Assembly (NCBI GenBank): GCA_964372115.1
Contig: CAYJPN010000002.1
Location: 172,976-236,975 of the forward strand
Reading direction: 5' to 3'
Source: CG2-30-36-16 sp964372115
GTDB lineage: Bacteria > Bacteroidota > Ignavibacteria > Ignavibacteriales > Ignavibacteriaceae
DNA length: 64,000 nucleotides
Shown in pieces: positions 56,302 to 64,000 of this stretch. The stretch's first letter is position 1. The number at the start of each line of letters is the position of its first letter. A program made the position numbers and the translations under genes. A model generated the notes under the pieces. That model was not told where the DNA came from, ran no database searches, and saw only the letters and a list, made by a program, of their open reading frames with translations.

Positions 56302-57579
56302 TTATTCTATTATGTTAAAGCCGGTATACTTGCGCAGCACTTCCGGCACTATAATTTTACCATCTTCAGTTTGATATTTTTCTAACAGAGAAACCATCAA
56401 GCGGCTTGTGGCTAACCCCGAACCGTTTAATGTGTGGACAAACTCTAGCTTTTTGGTTTCGGGATTGCGGTAGCGTATGTTTGCACGGCGCGCCTGAAAA
56501 TCCTCAAAGTTGCTGCACGATGAAGACTCAAGCCATTTTTGCTCCGCCGGCGACCATGTTTCAATATCGTAACATTTCGCGGCAGAAAAACTTAAATCGC
56601 CTGTGCATAGTAAAAGAATCCTATACGGAATTTCCAAAGCTTTAAGAATATCTTCGGCGTCGTTTACAAGCGCTTCCAATTCATCATAAGATGTCGAAGG
56701 TTTTACGAGTTTTACCATCTCAACTTTGTTAAACTGATGAACTCGTAAAAACCCTTTTGAATCTTTTCCGTAAGAACCGGCTTCTCTTCTAAAACATGCG
56801 GAGTAACCCACCATCTTGATCGGCAATTCATTTTCTTCAACAGTTTCGTTACGGTAAATATTTGTTATCGGCACTTCGGCAGTGGGTATCAGATAAAGTG
56901 AATCTTTTTCCAAATGGTACATATCGTCAGCCATTTTAGGCAACTGTCCGGTGCCGCGCATCGAATCAGCGTTTACGAGAAACGGCGGAAACACTTCGTT
57001 ATAACCATGTTTTTGAAGATGCATATCGATCATAAAATTTATAAGCGCGCGTTCGAGTGTTGCCCCTTTATTTATGTAAAGCGGAAAACCTGAACCTGAA
57101 ATTTTTGCACCACGTTCAAAATCGAGTAGCTTTAATTTTTTGCCGAGTTCAATATGATCGAGAGTGTAATCTTTTTTATCAAATGAAAATCCCCTCGGCA
57201 GCCACTGGCGGACTTCAACGTTGTCTTCTGCCGATTTACCAACCGGCACCGATTTATTCGGTAAATTTGGTATGTACATAACCAACTCGTGCAAATCATT
57301 TTCAATTACACGAAGCTGCGTATCAAATTTGGTAATTTGATCGGATACTGTTTTCATCTCTGCAAGAACAGCGGCTACATCCTGCCCGGCTTTTTTCATT
57401 TGCGGAATTTGGGACGAAACCTGGTTACGTTTCGATTTTAATTCTTCGGTTTGGGTAATTAGTTCGCGCCGCTTTGTATCGAGCTCAAGTACTTCATCTA
57501 CCCGGCTTTTTTCATTTTTATTTTCGATACCCTGTTTTACTTTTTCAGGGTTTTCTCTAATTAATTTTATATCCAGCAT
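56302..57579 (-). CDS. serS: Seryl-tRNA synthetase
   Basis: The 425-residue protein has an N-terminal tRNA-binding coiled coil (residues ~30-105) and class II motifs: motif 2 region MVGYSACFRREAGSYGKDS and motif 3 region NGSGLATSRLMVSLLE. Length is normal. It is 92 bp downstream of leuS, with a heptanucleotide repeat in the gap. Confidence 0.96.
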   Translation of the reverse strand: MLDIKLIRENPEKVKQGIENKNEKSRVDEVLELDTKRRELITQTEELKSKRNQVSSQIPQMKKAGQDVAAVLAEMKTVSDQITKFDTQLRVIENDLHELVMYIPNLPNKSVPVGKSAEDNVEVRQWLPRGFSFDKKDYTLDHIELGKKLKLLDFERGAKISGSGFPLYINKGATLERALINFMIDMHLQKHGYNEVFPPFLVNADSMRGTGQLPKMADDMYHLEKDSLYLIPTAEVPITNIYRNETVEENELPIKMVGYSACFRREAGSYGKDSKGFLRVHQFNKVEMVKLVKPSTSYDELEALVNDAEDILKALEIPYRILLLCTGDLSFSAAKCYDIETWSPAEQKWLESSSCSNFEDFQARRANIRYRNPETKKLEFVHTLNGSGLATSRLMVSLLEKYQTEDGKIIVPEVLRKYTGFNIIE

Positions 57580-57618
57580 AAATCTTTTACCTTATTAAAC
57601 TTTACTTATTTCTTTTTT

Positions 57619-57667
57619 CTTACTTCTTACTTCTTACTTCTTATCTCTTATCTCTTATCACTTATCT
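57619..57667. repeat. Heptanucleotide tandem repeat between leuS and serS
   Basis: Seven direct 7-bp units on the plus strand read CTTACTT three times, then CTTATCT or CTTATCA. It fills most of the leuS-serS gap and is a likely variable-number tract. It is 4 bp from the leuS end. Confidence 0.85.
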
Positions 57668-57671
57668 CTTT

Positions 57672-60137
57672 TTACTTTACAACTATGTTATAAATTTTAT
57701 TCTTCACAAATATCTCTTTAACAATCTGCTTGCCATCTAAATATTTTATTATTTTTTCATTCTGCGTTATTAATTCTTTAACAGCCGCCTGATCGCTGTT
57801 TGTTGCGGCTTCAACAGTATCACGGAGTTTGCCGTTTACCTGTACCGCTATGTTTACCGTATCGGCAATTAATGCTTTCTCATCAAAAGTAAACCAGGTC
57901 GGCTTTACGAACAACGATGTTTCGTTACCCAAAATTTGCCAGCACTCTTCGGCAAGATGGGGAGCAACCGGCGCGAGGAGAACAGCAAATCTTTCCAGCG
58001 TATAAAGCTGAATTTCTTTTGAACAGCTTTCGAGATTTTTTAATTCGTTTATCAGTTCCATCATCGCGGCGATAGCAGTATTAAAACGGAAGTTTTCAAC
58101 CTCTTCATCAAATTTTTTGATGGTTTGATTTACTTTTCTGTAGATGCTTTTTTCAACTGCTGAAAGAAAAGCAATTTCGTAAACACTTTTGGCGTTTGTT
58201 TTCTTTTTTATTCCGATGAACTTATTAAACAACTCGTAACTGCGCTGTACAAATCTATCGGTGCCCGAAATCCCTTTATCGCTCCAGTCGCCGCCAAGCT
58301 CGTACGGACCCATAAACATAAGGTACAAACGGAAAACATCCGAACCGTAGTTTACTGTAAAATCATCAGGGTTAACAACGTTGCCTTTTGATTTGGACAT
58401 CTTTGCGCCCTGGTTTGTTATCGTTCCCTGATGAACCAGATTTTTGAAAGGTTCATCCGAATCGGTGTAACCGAGATCGCGTAAAAATTTGTGAATAAAT
58501 CTTGCATACAACAAATGCATAGTCGCGTGTTCGGCACCGCCAACATACATATCAACCGGCACCCATTTATCTGTTCTCGATTTATCAAAAATATCATCGC
58601 TAAAATGAGGATTCAAATAGCGAAAATAATACCAGGACGAATCAACAAAAGTATCCATAGTGTCGGGGTCGCGTTTTGCGTCTTTGCCGCACTTCGGACA
58701 TTTAACATTTATAAATTCTTTGTTTGATGATAATGGTGAATCGCCCGAAGGTTTAAACTCAACATCGTAAGGAAGTTCAACCGGCAGGTTGTTTTCTTCA
58801 ACCGGAACCTCCCCGCAATCGGGGCAGTGAATTATCGGGATTGGTGTACCCCAATAACGCTGGCGCGAAATCAGCCAGTCGCGCAGACGGTAATTTATTT
58901 TTCTTTTACCAAAATTATTTTCTTCAAGATAAAGTGATATTTTGTCAATACCTTCTTCAGAAAGCATTCCGGTAAAGCTGCCCGAGTTTACCATTGTGCC
59001 GGACTCTGTAAAAGCTTCGGTTAACTCATCCGTTTCATATGTGCCTGCCTGCAAAATTACTTTGCGGATAGGAAGATTAAACTTTTTAGCGAATTCAAAA
59101 TCTCTTTCATCATGCCCCGGTACAGCCATTACACAGCCCGTACCGTATGTTGAAAGAACATAATCCGCCGTCCAGATAGGCACTCTTTCGCCATTAACCG
59201 GGTTGATGGCAACAGCACCGGTTGGCACTCCGGTTTTTTCTTTTACTGTGGATGTCCGCTCAATTTCGGAAAGCGATTTTATTTCTTCTTTATATTTTTC
59301 TACTCCTGCTTTAAACTCAGGTTTAGTGAGAGTGTCAACAAGTTTATGCTCGGGCGCGAGCACAACATAAGTAACGCCGAACAATGTATCCGGTCGGGTA
59401 GTAAACACGGTAATTTCCTCACCGGAACCTTCTACCGTAAATTTTACTTCGGTACCTATACTTTTACCAATCCAGTTGCGCTGCATCAGTTTGGTTTTTT
59501 CCGGCCAGTTAATTGTATCCAACCCGGATAGCAATTCTTCCACATAATCGGTTATCTTAAAAAACCACTGAGTTAGCGCTTTTTGTATTACAATACTTCC
59601 ACACCGTTCGCACGCTCCGTCCGATTGTACTTGCTCGTTTGCGAGAACCGTATTACATGAAGGGCACCAATTTACAGGCGCGTTTTTTCTGTACGCAAAT
59701 CCTTTTTTATAAAGTTGAAGAAACAGCCACTGGTTCCATTTATAATATTCAGGCTTGCAGGTCATCAACTCGGCATCCCAATCGTACATACAGCCCATAC
59801 TTTTTAGCTGCGAGCGTATGTCGTTAATGTTTGTCATCGTGCTGTCGTATGGGTGGATGCCGGTTTTTATGGCGTAGTTTTCAGCCGGAAGACCAAATGC
59901 GTCGTAACCCATCGGTTCGAATACATTATAACCTTTTAATCTGCGGTAACGCGCCCAGGTGTCTGTTGGCGCATAATTATACCAGTGTCCGCAATGTAGT
60001 TTTGCACCGGATGGATAAATAAACATAACGAGTGTGTAGAGTTTATCTTCGGTTTTAGACAAATCGGTTTGATGTATCTTTTTATCTTCCCAAAACTTTC
60101 TCCATTTTGGTTCAATTTCAGCAAAAGGATAACGCAT
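57672..60137 (-). CDS. leuS: Leucyl-tRNA synthetase
   Basis: The 821-residue class I synthetase has a HIGH-type motif in KLHCGHWYNYAP, a zinc-ribbon-like CPSC...CERC, a CP1 editing domain (GTGCVMAVPGHDERDFEF) and the KMSKS loop GAKMSKSKGNV. A second cysteine pair group (CPDC...CPKC) lies between editing and catalytic parts. It charges tRNA-Leu and edits mischarged amino acids. Length and order are normal for bacterial LeuRS. Confidence 0.96.
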   Translation of the reverse strand: MRYPFAEIEPKWRKFWEDKKIHQTDLSKTEDKLYTLVMFIYPSGAKLHCGHWYNYAPTDTWARYRRLKGYNVFEPMGYDAFGLPAENYAIKTGIHPYDSTMTNINDIRSQLKSMGCMYDWDAELMTCKPEYYKWNQWLFLQLYKKGFAYRKNAPVNWCPSCNTVLANEQVQSDGACERCGSIVIQKALTQWFFKITDYVEELLSGLDTINWPEKTKLMQRNWIGKSIGTEVKFTVEGSGEEITVFTTRPDTLFGVTYVVLAPEHKLVDTLTKPEFKAGVEKYKEEIKSLSEIERTSTVKEKTGVPTGAVAINPVNGERVPIWTADYVLSTYGTGCVMAVPGHDERDFEFAKKFNLPIRKVILQAGTYETDELTEAFTESGTMVNSGSFTGMLSEEGIDKISLYLEENNFGKRKINYRLRDWLISRQRYWGTPIPIIHCPDCGEVPVEENNLPVELPYDVEFKPSGDSPLSSNKEFINVKCPKCGKDAKRDPDTMDTFVDSSWYYFRYLNPHFSDDIFDKSRTDKWVPVDMYVGGAEHATMHLLYARFIHKFLRDLGYTDSDEPFKNLVHQGTITNQGAKMSKSKGNVVNPDDFTVNYGSDVFRLYLMFMGPYELGGDWSDKGISGTDRFVQRSYELFNKFIGIKKKTNAKSVYEIAFLSAVEKSIYRKVNQTIKKFDEEVENFRFNTAIAAMMELINELKNLESCSKEIQLYTLERFAVLLAPVAPHLAEECWQILGNETSLFVKPTWFTFDEKALIADTVNIAVQVNGKLRDTVEAATNSDQAAVKELITQNEKIIKYLDGKQIVKEIFVKNKIYNIVVK

Positions 60138-60482
60138 AATTTTCTTACATATATTATAAAATGAAGTGCAAATTTATCTAAATTGGAAGGCAATTCAAAT
60201 CAATAAAAAAGGGAGGGATTGTTGTTTCGCCTGTTGGTCTCTTGTTTATTCGTTACGGTCGCAGGGTAAGAAAAACCGGTGCGCCCGCTGTAGTAAAAGT
60301 ATTATTTTATTAATGTCATCTTGCCGATGATTAAGCCTGTCAAAAGCCGGTGGTTGTCTTGCTCCATCCCCCGGTCTGTTTTTTATTGAGGTTGTTTTAC
60401 TTTTACCCGGAGGCAAGTATGTTTTATCTTTAACCGGTAAGTATTAAACTCGAATTACGAAGTAAAAAAGTGAATAATTCCG
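60138..60482. other. Gap with decayed T9SS 3'-end copy
   Basis: There is no intact gene. On the minus strand, 60307-60360 reads as a degenerate sorting-domain end (LLTGLIIGKMTLIK then stop), preceded by no open frame. Its downstream flank repeats the region beyond the intact T9SS gene at 61.4 kb. It is inferred to be the remnant of a lost T9SS cargo gene. Confidence 0.5.
60247..60335 (-). repeat. Diverged copy B of T9SS gene 3' end plus hairpin
   Basis: It aligns by eye over about 89 bp with 61427-61515. Shared blocks include GGGTAAG, TGCGCCCGCT, the AAAAG/ATTATTTTA area and CATCTT. The outer hairpin (60257-60262 with 60281-60286) has one mismatch. Confidence 0.65.
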
Positions 60483-60839
60483 GTTTGAAACTACAAAGCC
60501 GAAGGTTAAAACTGCTTGGTTTGAGCTTATAACTTCTCAGTTTGAGTTTTAACCACAAAAGAGTGAGTCCGGAACTTCAATGTTCAAGTTCAAAACTACA
60601 AAGCCGAAGGTTGGAACTGCTTGGTTTGAGTTTTTTACTCCTCAACTTGAGTTTTAACCTTCAAAAAGGGAGTTCAAAACTTCAATGTTCGAGTTCAGAA
60701 CCTCAACGCATGAGTTCAGAGCTTCAACGTTCGAGTTCGGAACTTATAAGAGGGAGTTTTAAACTCCGCGAGAGGAGTTCTGAGGTGGGGAGGGGTACTT
60801 CCGAAGTAGGAGGGGGTACTTTTGAAGTACCCCCTGAAC
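60483..60839. repeat. 17-unit tandem array with exact 21-bp period
   Basis: Unit starts fall at 60483 plus multiples of 21, with no slippage. A typical unit is GTTCAAAACTTCAATGTTC followed by GA. The core AGTTnnnAACT is a near palindrome; in unit 14, AGTTTTAAACT is exact. Units 1-2 recur as units 6-7, and 3, 4 and 5 resemble 8, 9 and 10, giving a 105-bp higher-order repeat. The last three units drift to G-rich. Twenty-one bp is two helical turns, so cores lie on one face of the DNA. Confidence 0.88.
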
Positions 60840-60855
60840 CTATTTTGCTTAATTT

Positions 60856-61338
60856 TTAAGCATTTTCGGGCGCCGGCGGCGGTGCGCTGTTTTTCTCAAA
60901 GCGCTTCTTCAGGTCGTTGTAAATTACCTTTGCGCCGGGTACATTCATTGCGGTGGCTTGTTTTACAGTGTTGTAGTAAGTTAAAGCCGCCGTATAAGCT
61001 TCGCTGCCCGAGAGCATCACCGTGTCGTTCAGCTTGCTTAACAGTTGTTCGAGCGGGTGGTAGAGTTTAAGCATATCATCTACCGCCTTAACGTCTACCT
61101 TCATTTCGACCATATTTAGAAAAGGCGGAGTAAACTCAGGGTTGCTCTGCGAGTATTCAATTACCTTGTCTACAAAAGGAATTGTTTTGTCGCTCATCTT
61201 TGGCAAAGCCTGACGTTCTTCCTTCGATATTGAAAGAAGAAGAGGAGACAGCGCGGCGGTTAAAGTGTTAATTGCCGCGCCGCATTGTTCTAACAATTCG
61301 GGTGTAAGTACCACAGACACCCGGTTTTCGATTGGCAT
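60856..61338 (-). CDS. Conserved-looking protein of unknown function
   Basis: The 160-residue protein starts at ATG 61338, with GGAGG 5 bp upstream; an ATG at 61350 would put that site inside the gene. It is mostly helical, with no signal peptide. Segments such as ALPKMSDKTIPFVDKVIEY, EFTPPFLNMVEMK and MLSGSEAYTAALTYYNTVKQ, and the ending APPPAPENA, resemble uncharacterised Bacteroidota proteins I have seen, but no function is known. It lies 3' of the beta-helix T9SS gene and beside the 21-bp array. Confidence 0.7.
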   Translation of the reverse strand: MPIENRVSVVLTPELLEQCGAAINTLTAALSPLLLSISKEERQALPKMSDKTIPFVDKVIEYSQSNPEFTPPFLNMVEMKVDVKAVDDMLKLYHPLEQLLSKLNDTVMLSGSEAYTAALTYYNTVKQATAMNVPGAKVIYNDLKKRFEKNSAPPPAPENA

Positions 61339-61426
61339 AAGTACCTCCATATTTTGTTTTATATTGCCCGGCTTTTTAATAACCCCGTTAATAGACTACG
61401 GGACTGCCGGGATTTTTCGCCTTTTG

Positions 61427-61515
61427 TTATCCGCTGCGGGCGCGGGGTAAGTAAGACCCATGCGCCCGCTACTGAAAAGATTATTTTAAATACAGCATCT
61501 TCTTCGATAAAACAA
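61427..61515 (-). repeat. Copy A of T9SS gene 3' end plus conserved hairpin
   Basis: It covers the last codons of the beta-helix T9SS gene and a hairpin at 61438-61467: outer GGGCGC/GCGCCC, inner GGGT/ACCC. A diverged copy is at 60247-60335. No T-run follows the stem on the minus strand, so simple termination is not certain. Confidence 0.65.
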
Positions 61516-63694
61516 TGTTGTCGGTTGTTAACCGGTAAACGTAAACACCGCTTGCGTACCCGGCGGCATTAAATGTAAATAGATAATTACCGGCTTCTTT
61601 ATAACCGTCTGCAAGCACGGCCATTTTTCGTCCGAGAATATCATAAACAGTAAGGTTTACTTTTGAATTTTTGGGCAGCGCAAAGCTTATTGTTGTTACC
61701 GGGTTAAAAGGGTTTGGATAGTTCTGCATCAAAGCAAATTCAGTAGGAAGTTCTTCTTCTTTATTAAAGAGTTTATCGATGAACTTAAACTTTGTTGAGA
61801 GTTTCTCAAGGTAATATTCATTTAATGATTGAATGTTGTTTTTCTTTAATCTGCCCGAAGACTTACCAAGACTAACTCCGGTTGCGCCGGCAAGATACTC
61901 TGCAGTTGCGGCATCCATCTCTGCAAAGATTGCTTCTTCGGTGCCGGGTACGGAATCTGATATTGCAGTAAAGCTGTTTATTGCATTTGAATACTCGCTG
62001 GCGTGTACATCTATCATCGAACAAAGATGGTTGAGTGAATATGCAAATGTTGCATCTGTAGTTTGCAATGCTTTTGCAGCATACTCATTTTTAGTTGCCG
62101 TAAAATCTGTCAGCTCCTTTTTATTAAGTTTTTCTATTGTAAACTGACGGGCATACACTTCATATGGCAACTCTTCGCTGCTGTATGTAGATGTTATATT
62201 TTTGTAGAGGGACAACGATTCATCATAAGAACCGGCGTAAAATTTTTCTTCTGCAGCGGCAATATCTTTTTCGCGCTGTTCTTGTTCGAAGATTTCAAAT
62301 ATTACAAAAATAGTATCGATTGTTCTACCCTCACTATCAGTCAAATATGAATAAGTGGAATTCCTAATGTACCCTGGCTTTGCGCTATGATAGGGTTGAT
62401 AAATTACTTCGAATCCAAAACGTCTGCCTGGATCTTCGCCATCCATTCCCCAGTAATTATTACGTGCATAAAAATCTCTTGTGTTACCGTCAAGTGAGCC
62501 GTCAATAAGCAATGATGTTGTTTCTCTGTCATCAACAATTTTATTGCTGCCGTAATCGAGCAGTGGATTGGCATTATAAATTGTTATCTCCGCCCCTTCT
62601 GAATTAATAGAGTTACCATTTTCATAAACAAAGTTAAACCCGGCATCGTCAATTAAATATGTTGATTCACCTTGAGAAGCAAAACCTGGTTTTAATACCG
62701 GGTTAGAACCAGCACCAATATAAATGCCTTCATAACTGCAACCGGTAATTTTATTATCAAAAAGCTTAGGGGATGATTGATTAAGAAATATCCCATTGTA
62801 AAAACTATTGATATTGTTCTTCCTAACCATACCACCGCTGCAAGAAGAAAGATAAATTCCCGCACCATTACCAGGCACAGAAGGAGATAATGTATTCCAT
62901 GTTATTATAGGATATGCCGTATTTTCGAGCCAAATTGGTACATCAGCCGAAATAATGTTCTTACCGATATTAATTGTATTAAGGGCTAATGCAAATATAC
63001 CGCGGCTGCAGCCAATAAAAGTATTATTAAAAATATATGGAGAAGCAAGAGTATTCTGTTCGAGCTTTATCCCGAAGGTACAATTTTCAAAAGTATTATT
63101 TACTATCTCAAGATCATCAACATCATCATCTATTGAAATACCGGCATAAGCATTTTTTATAATACAGTTTTCAATTTTTGCTGAAGCATTATGCTTAACG
63201 TAAATTGTTCTGCCTTCAACAGGAGATAGGAAATCAACAATAAGTTTGTTGGTTGGTAAACCGGAAAGTTCGGCATTGCCTTCTAATATTAATTTGGCTT
63301 CTCCATGAAACATAATTTGACTATTAGTATTGGCAGTACCCTCTATTTTACCGCCGTTTTTAATAATGATATCGTTGTACACATGATATACATTATTTAC
63401 TGTTAAAGTGGCTCCGCTTTCAATCATCAACTCGCCGTGTAATTCGGTAGGGGTTGAAATGGTCTCGTTTGCTATAATTTTACCGCCGACTTTTACAGCG
63501 GGGCTAACATAATAAAGAGCTGCATCACCTTTACTAATAGTATTATAAAATTTTCCCCTGCTGTTAATATCAGAAACAAGGAAAATATCTGTACTATCTG
63601 ACAAATTTTTTATTGTCCAGTTCTTATATTCATTAAGATTTTTCAAGGTTACAGTTAATCTTTCTAAATCGCTATACCATCTGTTTAAAATCAA
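61481..63694 (-). CDS. Beta-helix surface protein with T9SS sorting domain (frameshifted 5' end)
   Basis: The intact frame is 737 residues. Residues ~90-350 form a right-handed parallel beta-helix (PbH1-type repeats such as NNTFENCTFGIKLEQ, YIFNNTFIGCSRGIF). A helical segment and a T9SS type-A end follow (LMQNYPNPFNPVTTISFAL, VYDILGRKM, ASGVYVYRL, KKMLYLK). The first codon (TTG) has no ribosome-binding site, and coding-like sequence continues upstream in another frame (63691-64000). The true N-terminus and signal peptide are therefore probably outside the window. It is inferred to be a surface adhesin- or polysaccharide-binding-type protein. Confidence 0.75.
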   Translation of the reverse strand: MILNRWYSDLERLTVTLKNLNEYKNWTIKNLSDSTDIFLVSDINSRGKFYNTISKGDAALYYVSPAVKVGGKIIANETISTPTELHGELMIESGATLTVNNVYHVYNDIIIKNGGKIEGTANTNSQIMFHGEAKLILEGNAELSGLPTNKLIVDFLSPVEGRTIYVKHNASAKIENCIIKNAYAGISIDDDVDDLEIVNNTFENCTFGIKLEQNTLASPYIFNNTFIGCSRGIFALALNTINIGKNIISADVPIWLENTAYPIITWNTLSPSVPGNGAGIYLSSCSGGMVRKNNINSFYNGIFLNQSSPKLFDNKITGCSYEGIYIGAGSNPVLKPGFASQGESTYLIDDAGFNFVYENGNSINSEGAEITIYNANPLLDYGSNKIVDDRETTSLLIDGSLDGNTRDFYARNNYWGMDGEDPGRRFGFEVIYQPYHSAKPGYIRNSTYSYLTDSEGRTIDTIFVIFEIFEQEQREKDIAAAEEKFYAGSYDESLSLYKNITSTYSSEELPYEVYARQFTIEKLNKKELTDFTATKNEYAAKALQTTDATFAYSLNHLCSMIDVHASEYSNAINSFTAISDSVPGTEEAIFAEMDAATAEYLAGATGVSLGKSSGRLKKNNIQSLNEYYLEKLSTKFKFIDKLFNKEEELPTEFALMQNYPNPFNPVTTISFALPKNSKVNLTVYDILGRKMAVLADGYKEAGNYLFTFNAAGYASGVYVYRLTTDNIVLSKKMLYLK

Positions 63695-64000
63695 AAAGTA
63701 TTCGGGAATGGTAGAATTAAGACTCTTCTTAAAAAAAAACCAACGTCAACTAAAAACTTACCTACACCCTCCCCGGGAGTGGTCGCTAATGTATCGAGGT
63801 AACAATTTTCAGTTGATAAAGAACGTGGGTAAAAAAGACTTAAATTTGTTTCCTGTGTATATACTTTAGCATGCTTTAATGTCTTACCCATTAAACCCGA
63901 TAAATTAGGGGCTACTTTTTCTTTCCAAGTTAGCCCGAGTAGTGTTAATCCCAGATTCTCCGTTAGGAATAAAATTCTAATGACGGTCATTAGGGAGAAA
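63691..64000 (-). pseudogene. Upstream fragment of the beta-helix gene in a shifted frame
   Basis: An open frame runs to the window edge (about 103 codons) and ends at 63691, overlapping the next frame by four bases. At 63731-63739 a run of nine A (T on the coding strand) lies where one extra base would join the frames as ...VDVGFFFKKSLNSTIPEY... Whether this is a sequencing error, a real mutation or a phase-variable tract cannot be told here. No domain was recognised in the fragment, and coding status is itself uncertain. Confidence 0.45.

Noticed and set aside
60483..60839. CRISPR array
   Set aside because: Units are contiguous with no unique spacers of constant length between exact repeats, and no cas genes are present.
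60542..60859. Plus-strand frame of 105 codons with SSELQ-like repeats
   Set aside because: It is open only because 21 bp is a multiple of three; the repeat is the signal, and there is no ribosome-binding site or known protein.

Overview
The window looks like chromosome from an Ignavibacteria-type member of the Bacteroidota/Chlorobi (FCB) group. The evidence is a low G+C, double-membrane gene set: several secreted proteins end in type IX secretion (T9SS) sorting domains with the NYPNPFNP motif. There are also a PorV/PorQ-family barrel, a GWxTD-domain protein, a DUF5723 barrel, LPS genes (lauroyl-type acyltransferase, GT9 glycosyltransferases, waaA, two LptF/LptG permeases), a tmRNA tag ending YALAA, promoter-like TAnnTTTG boxes, and an ATP synthase cluster lacking atpD/atpC. 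Genus and species cannot be fixed from the sequence alone.

Layout: 1-4.5 kb holds the 3' part of a T9SS cargo gene, a PorV/PorQ barrel and a GWxTD protein. At 4.6-10.3 kb is an envelope run: acyltransferase, GT9, tsaC, a GT39/TPR fusion, an M23 peptidase and a bactofilin. It leads directly into atpZ, an AtpI-like gene and atpBEFHAG (10.3-15.7 kb). At 15.7-19.5 kb lie ffh, rpsP, khpA, rimM, trmD and rplS, a translation/targeting operon closed by a strong terminator. At 19.6-24.4 kb is an accessory patch: an MqnA-like orphan, a secreted alpha/beta hydrolase, and a two-gene unit of a PUA-like protein plus a sacsin-type GHKL ATPase with a C-terminal DUF3883 nuclease-like domain. This unit is the best candidate here for an uncharacterised (defence-type) system. 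At 24.6-28.7 kb is a minus-strand operon, add - unknown - hutU - serA.

The stretch 28.8-34.6 kb encodes a TPR protein, a DUF3467 protein and three envelope/secreted proteins. The lptF/lptG-like pair occupies 34.6-37.1 kb. At 37.2-42.4 kb are a lipoprotein, an M20 dipeptidase, another lipoprotein, ygfZ and a PduO-type adenosyltransferase, then ssrA (tmRNA). From 43.4 to 51.1 kb come a T9SS cysteine-protease-like protein, an SRPBCC protein, a Gdx/SugE exporter, a Nudix hydrolase, a periplasmic isoaspartyl peptidase, a DinB protein, waaA, a GT9 and a small protein. From 51.2 to 60.1 kb are fbp, a heterodimeric ABC exporter, serS and leuS.

The right end (60.2-64 kb) is unusual. It has a 17-unit array with an exact 21-bp period, a decayed second copy of a T9SS gene 3' end with its hairpin, a 160-residue protein of unknown function, and a beta-helix T9SS protein whose 5' part appears frameshifted at a run of nine A/T.

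The genes fit a cell that builds LPS, exports proteins by T9SS, shapes its envelope with a bactofilin and M23 peptidase, and couples these to standard housekeeping operons. No CRISPR array, rRNA, tRNA, transposase or integrase was found.
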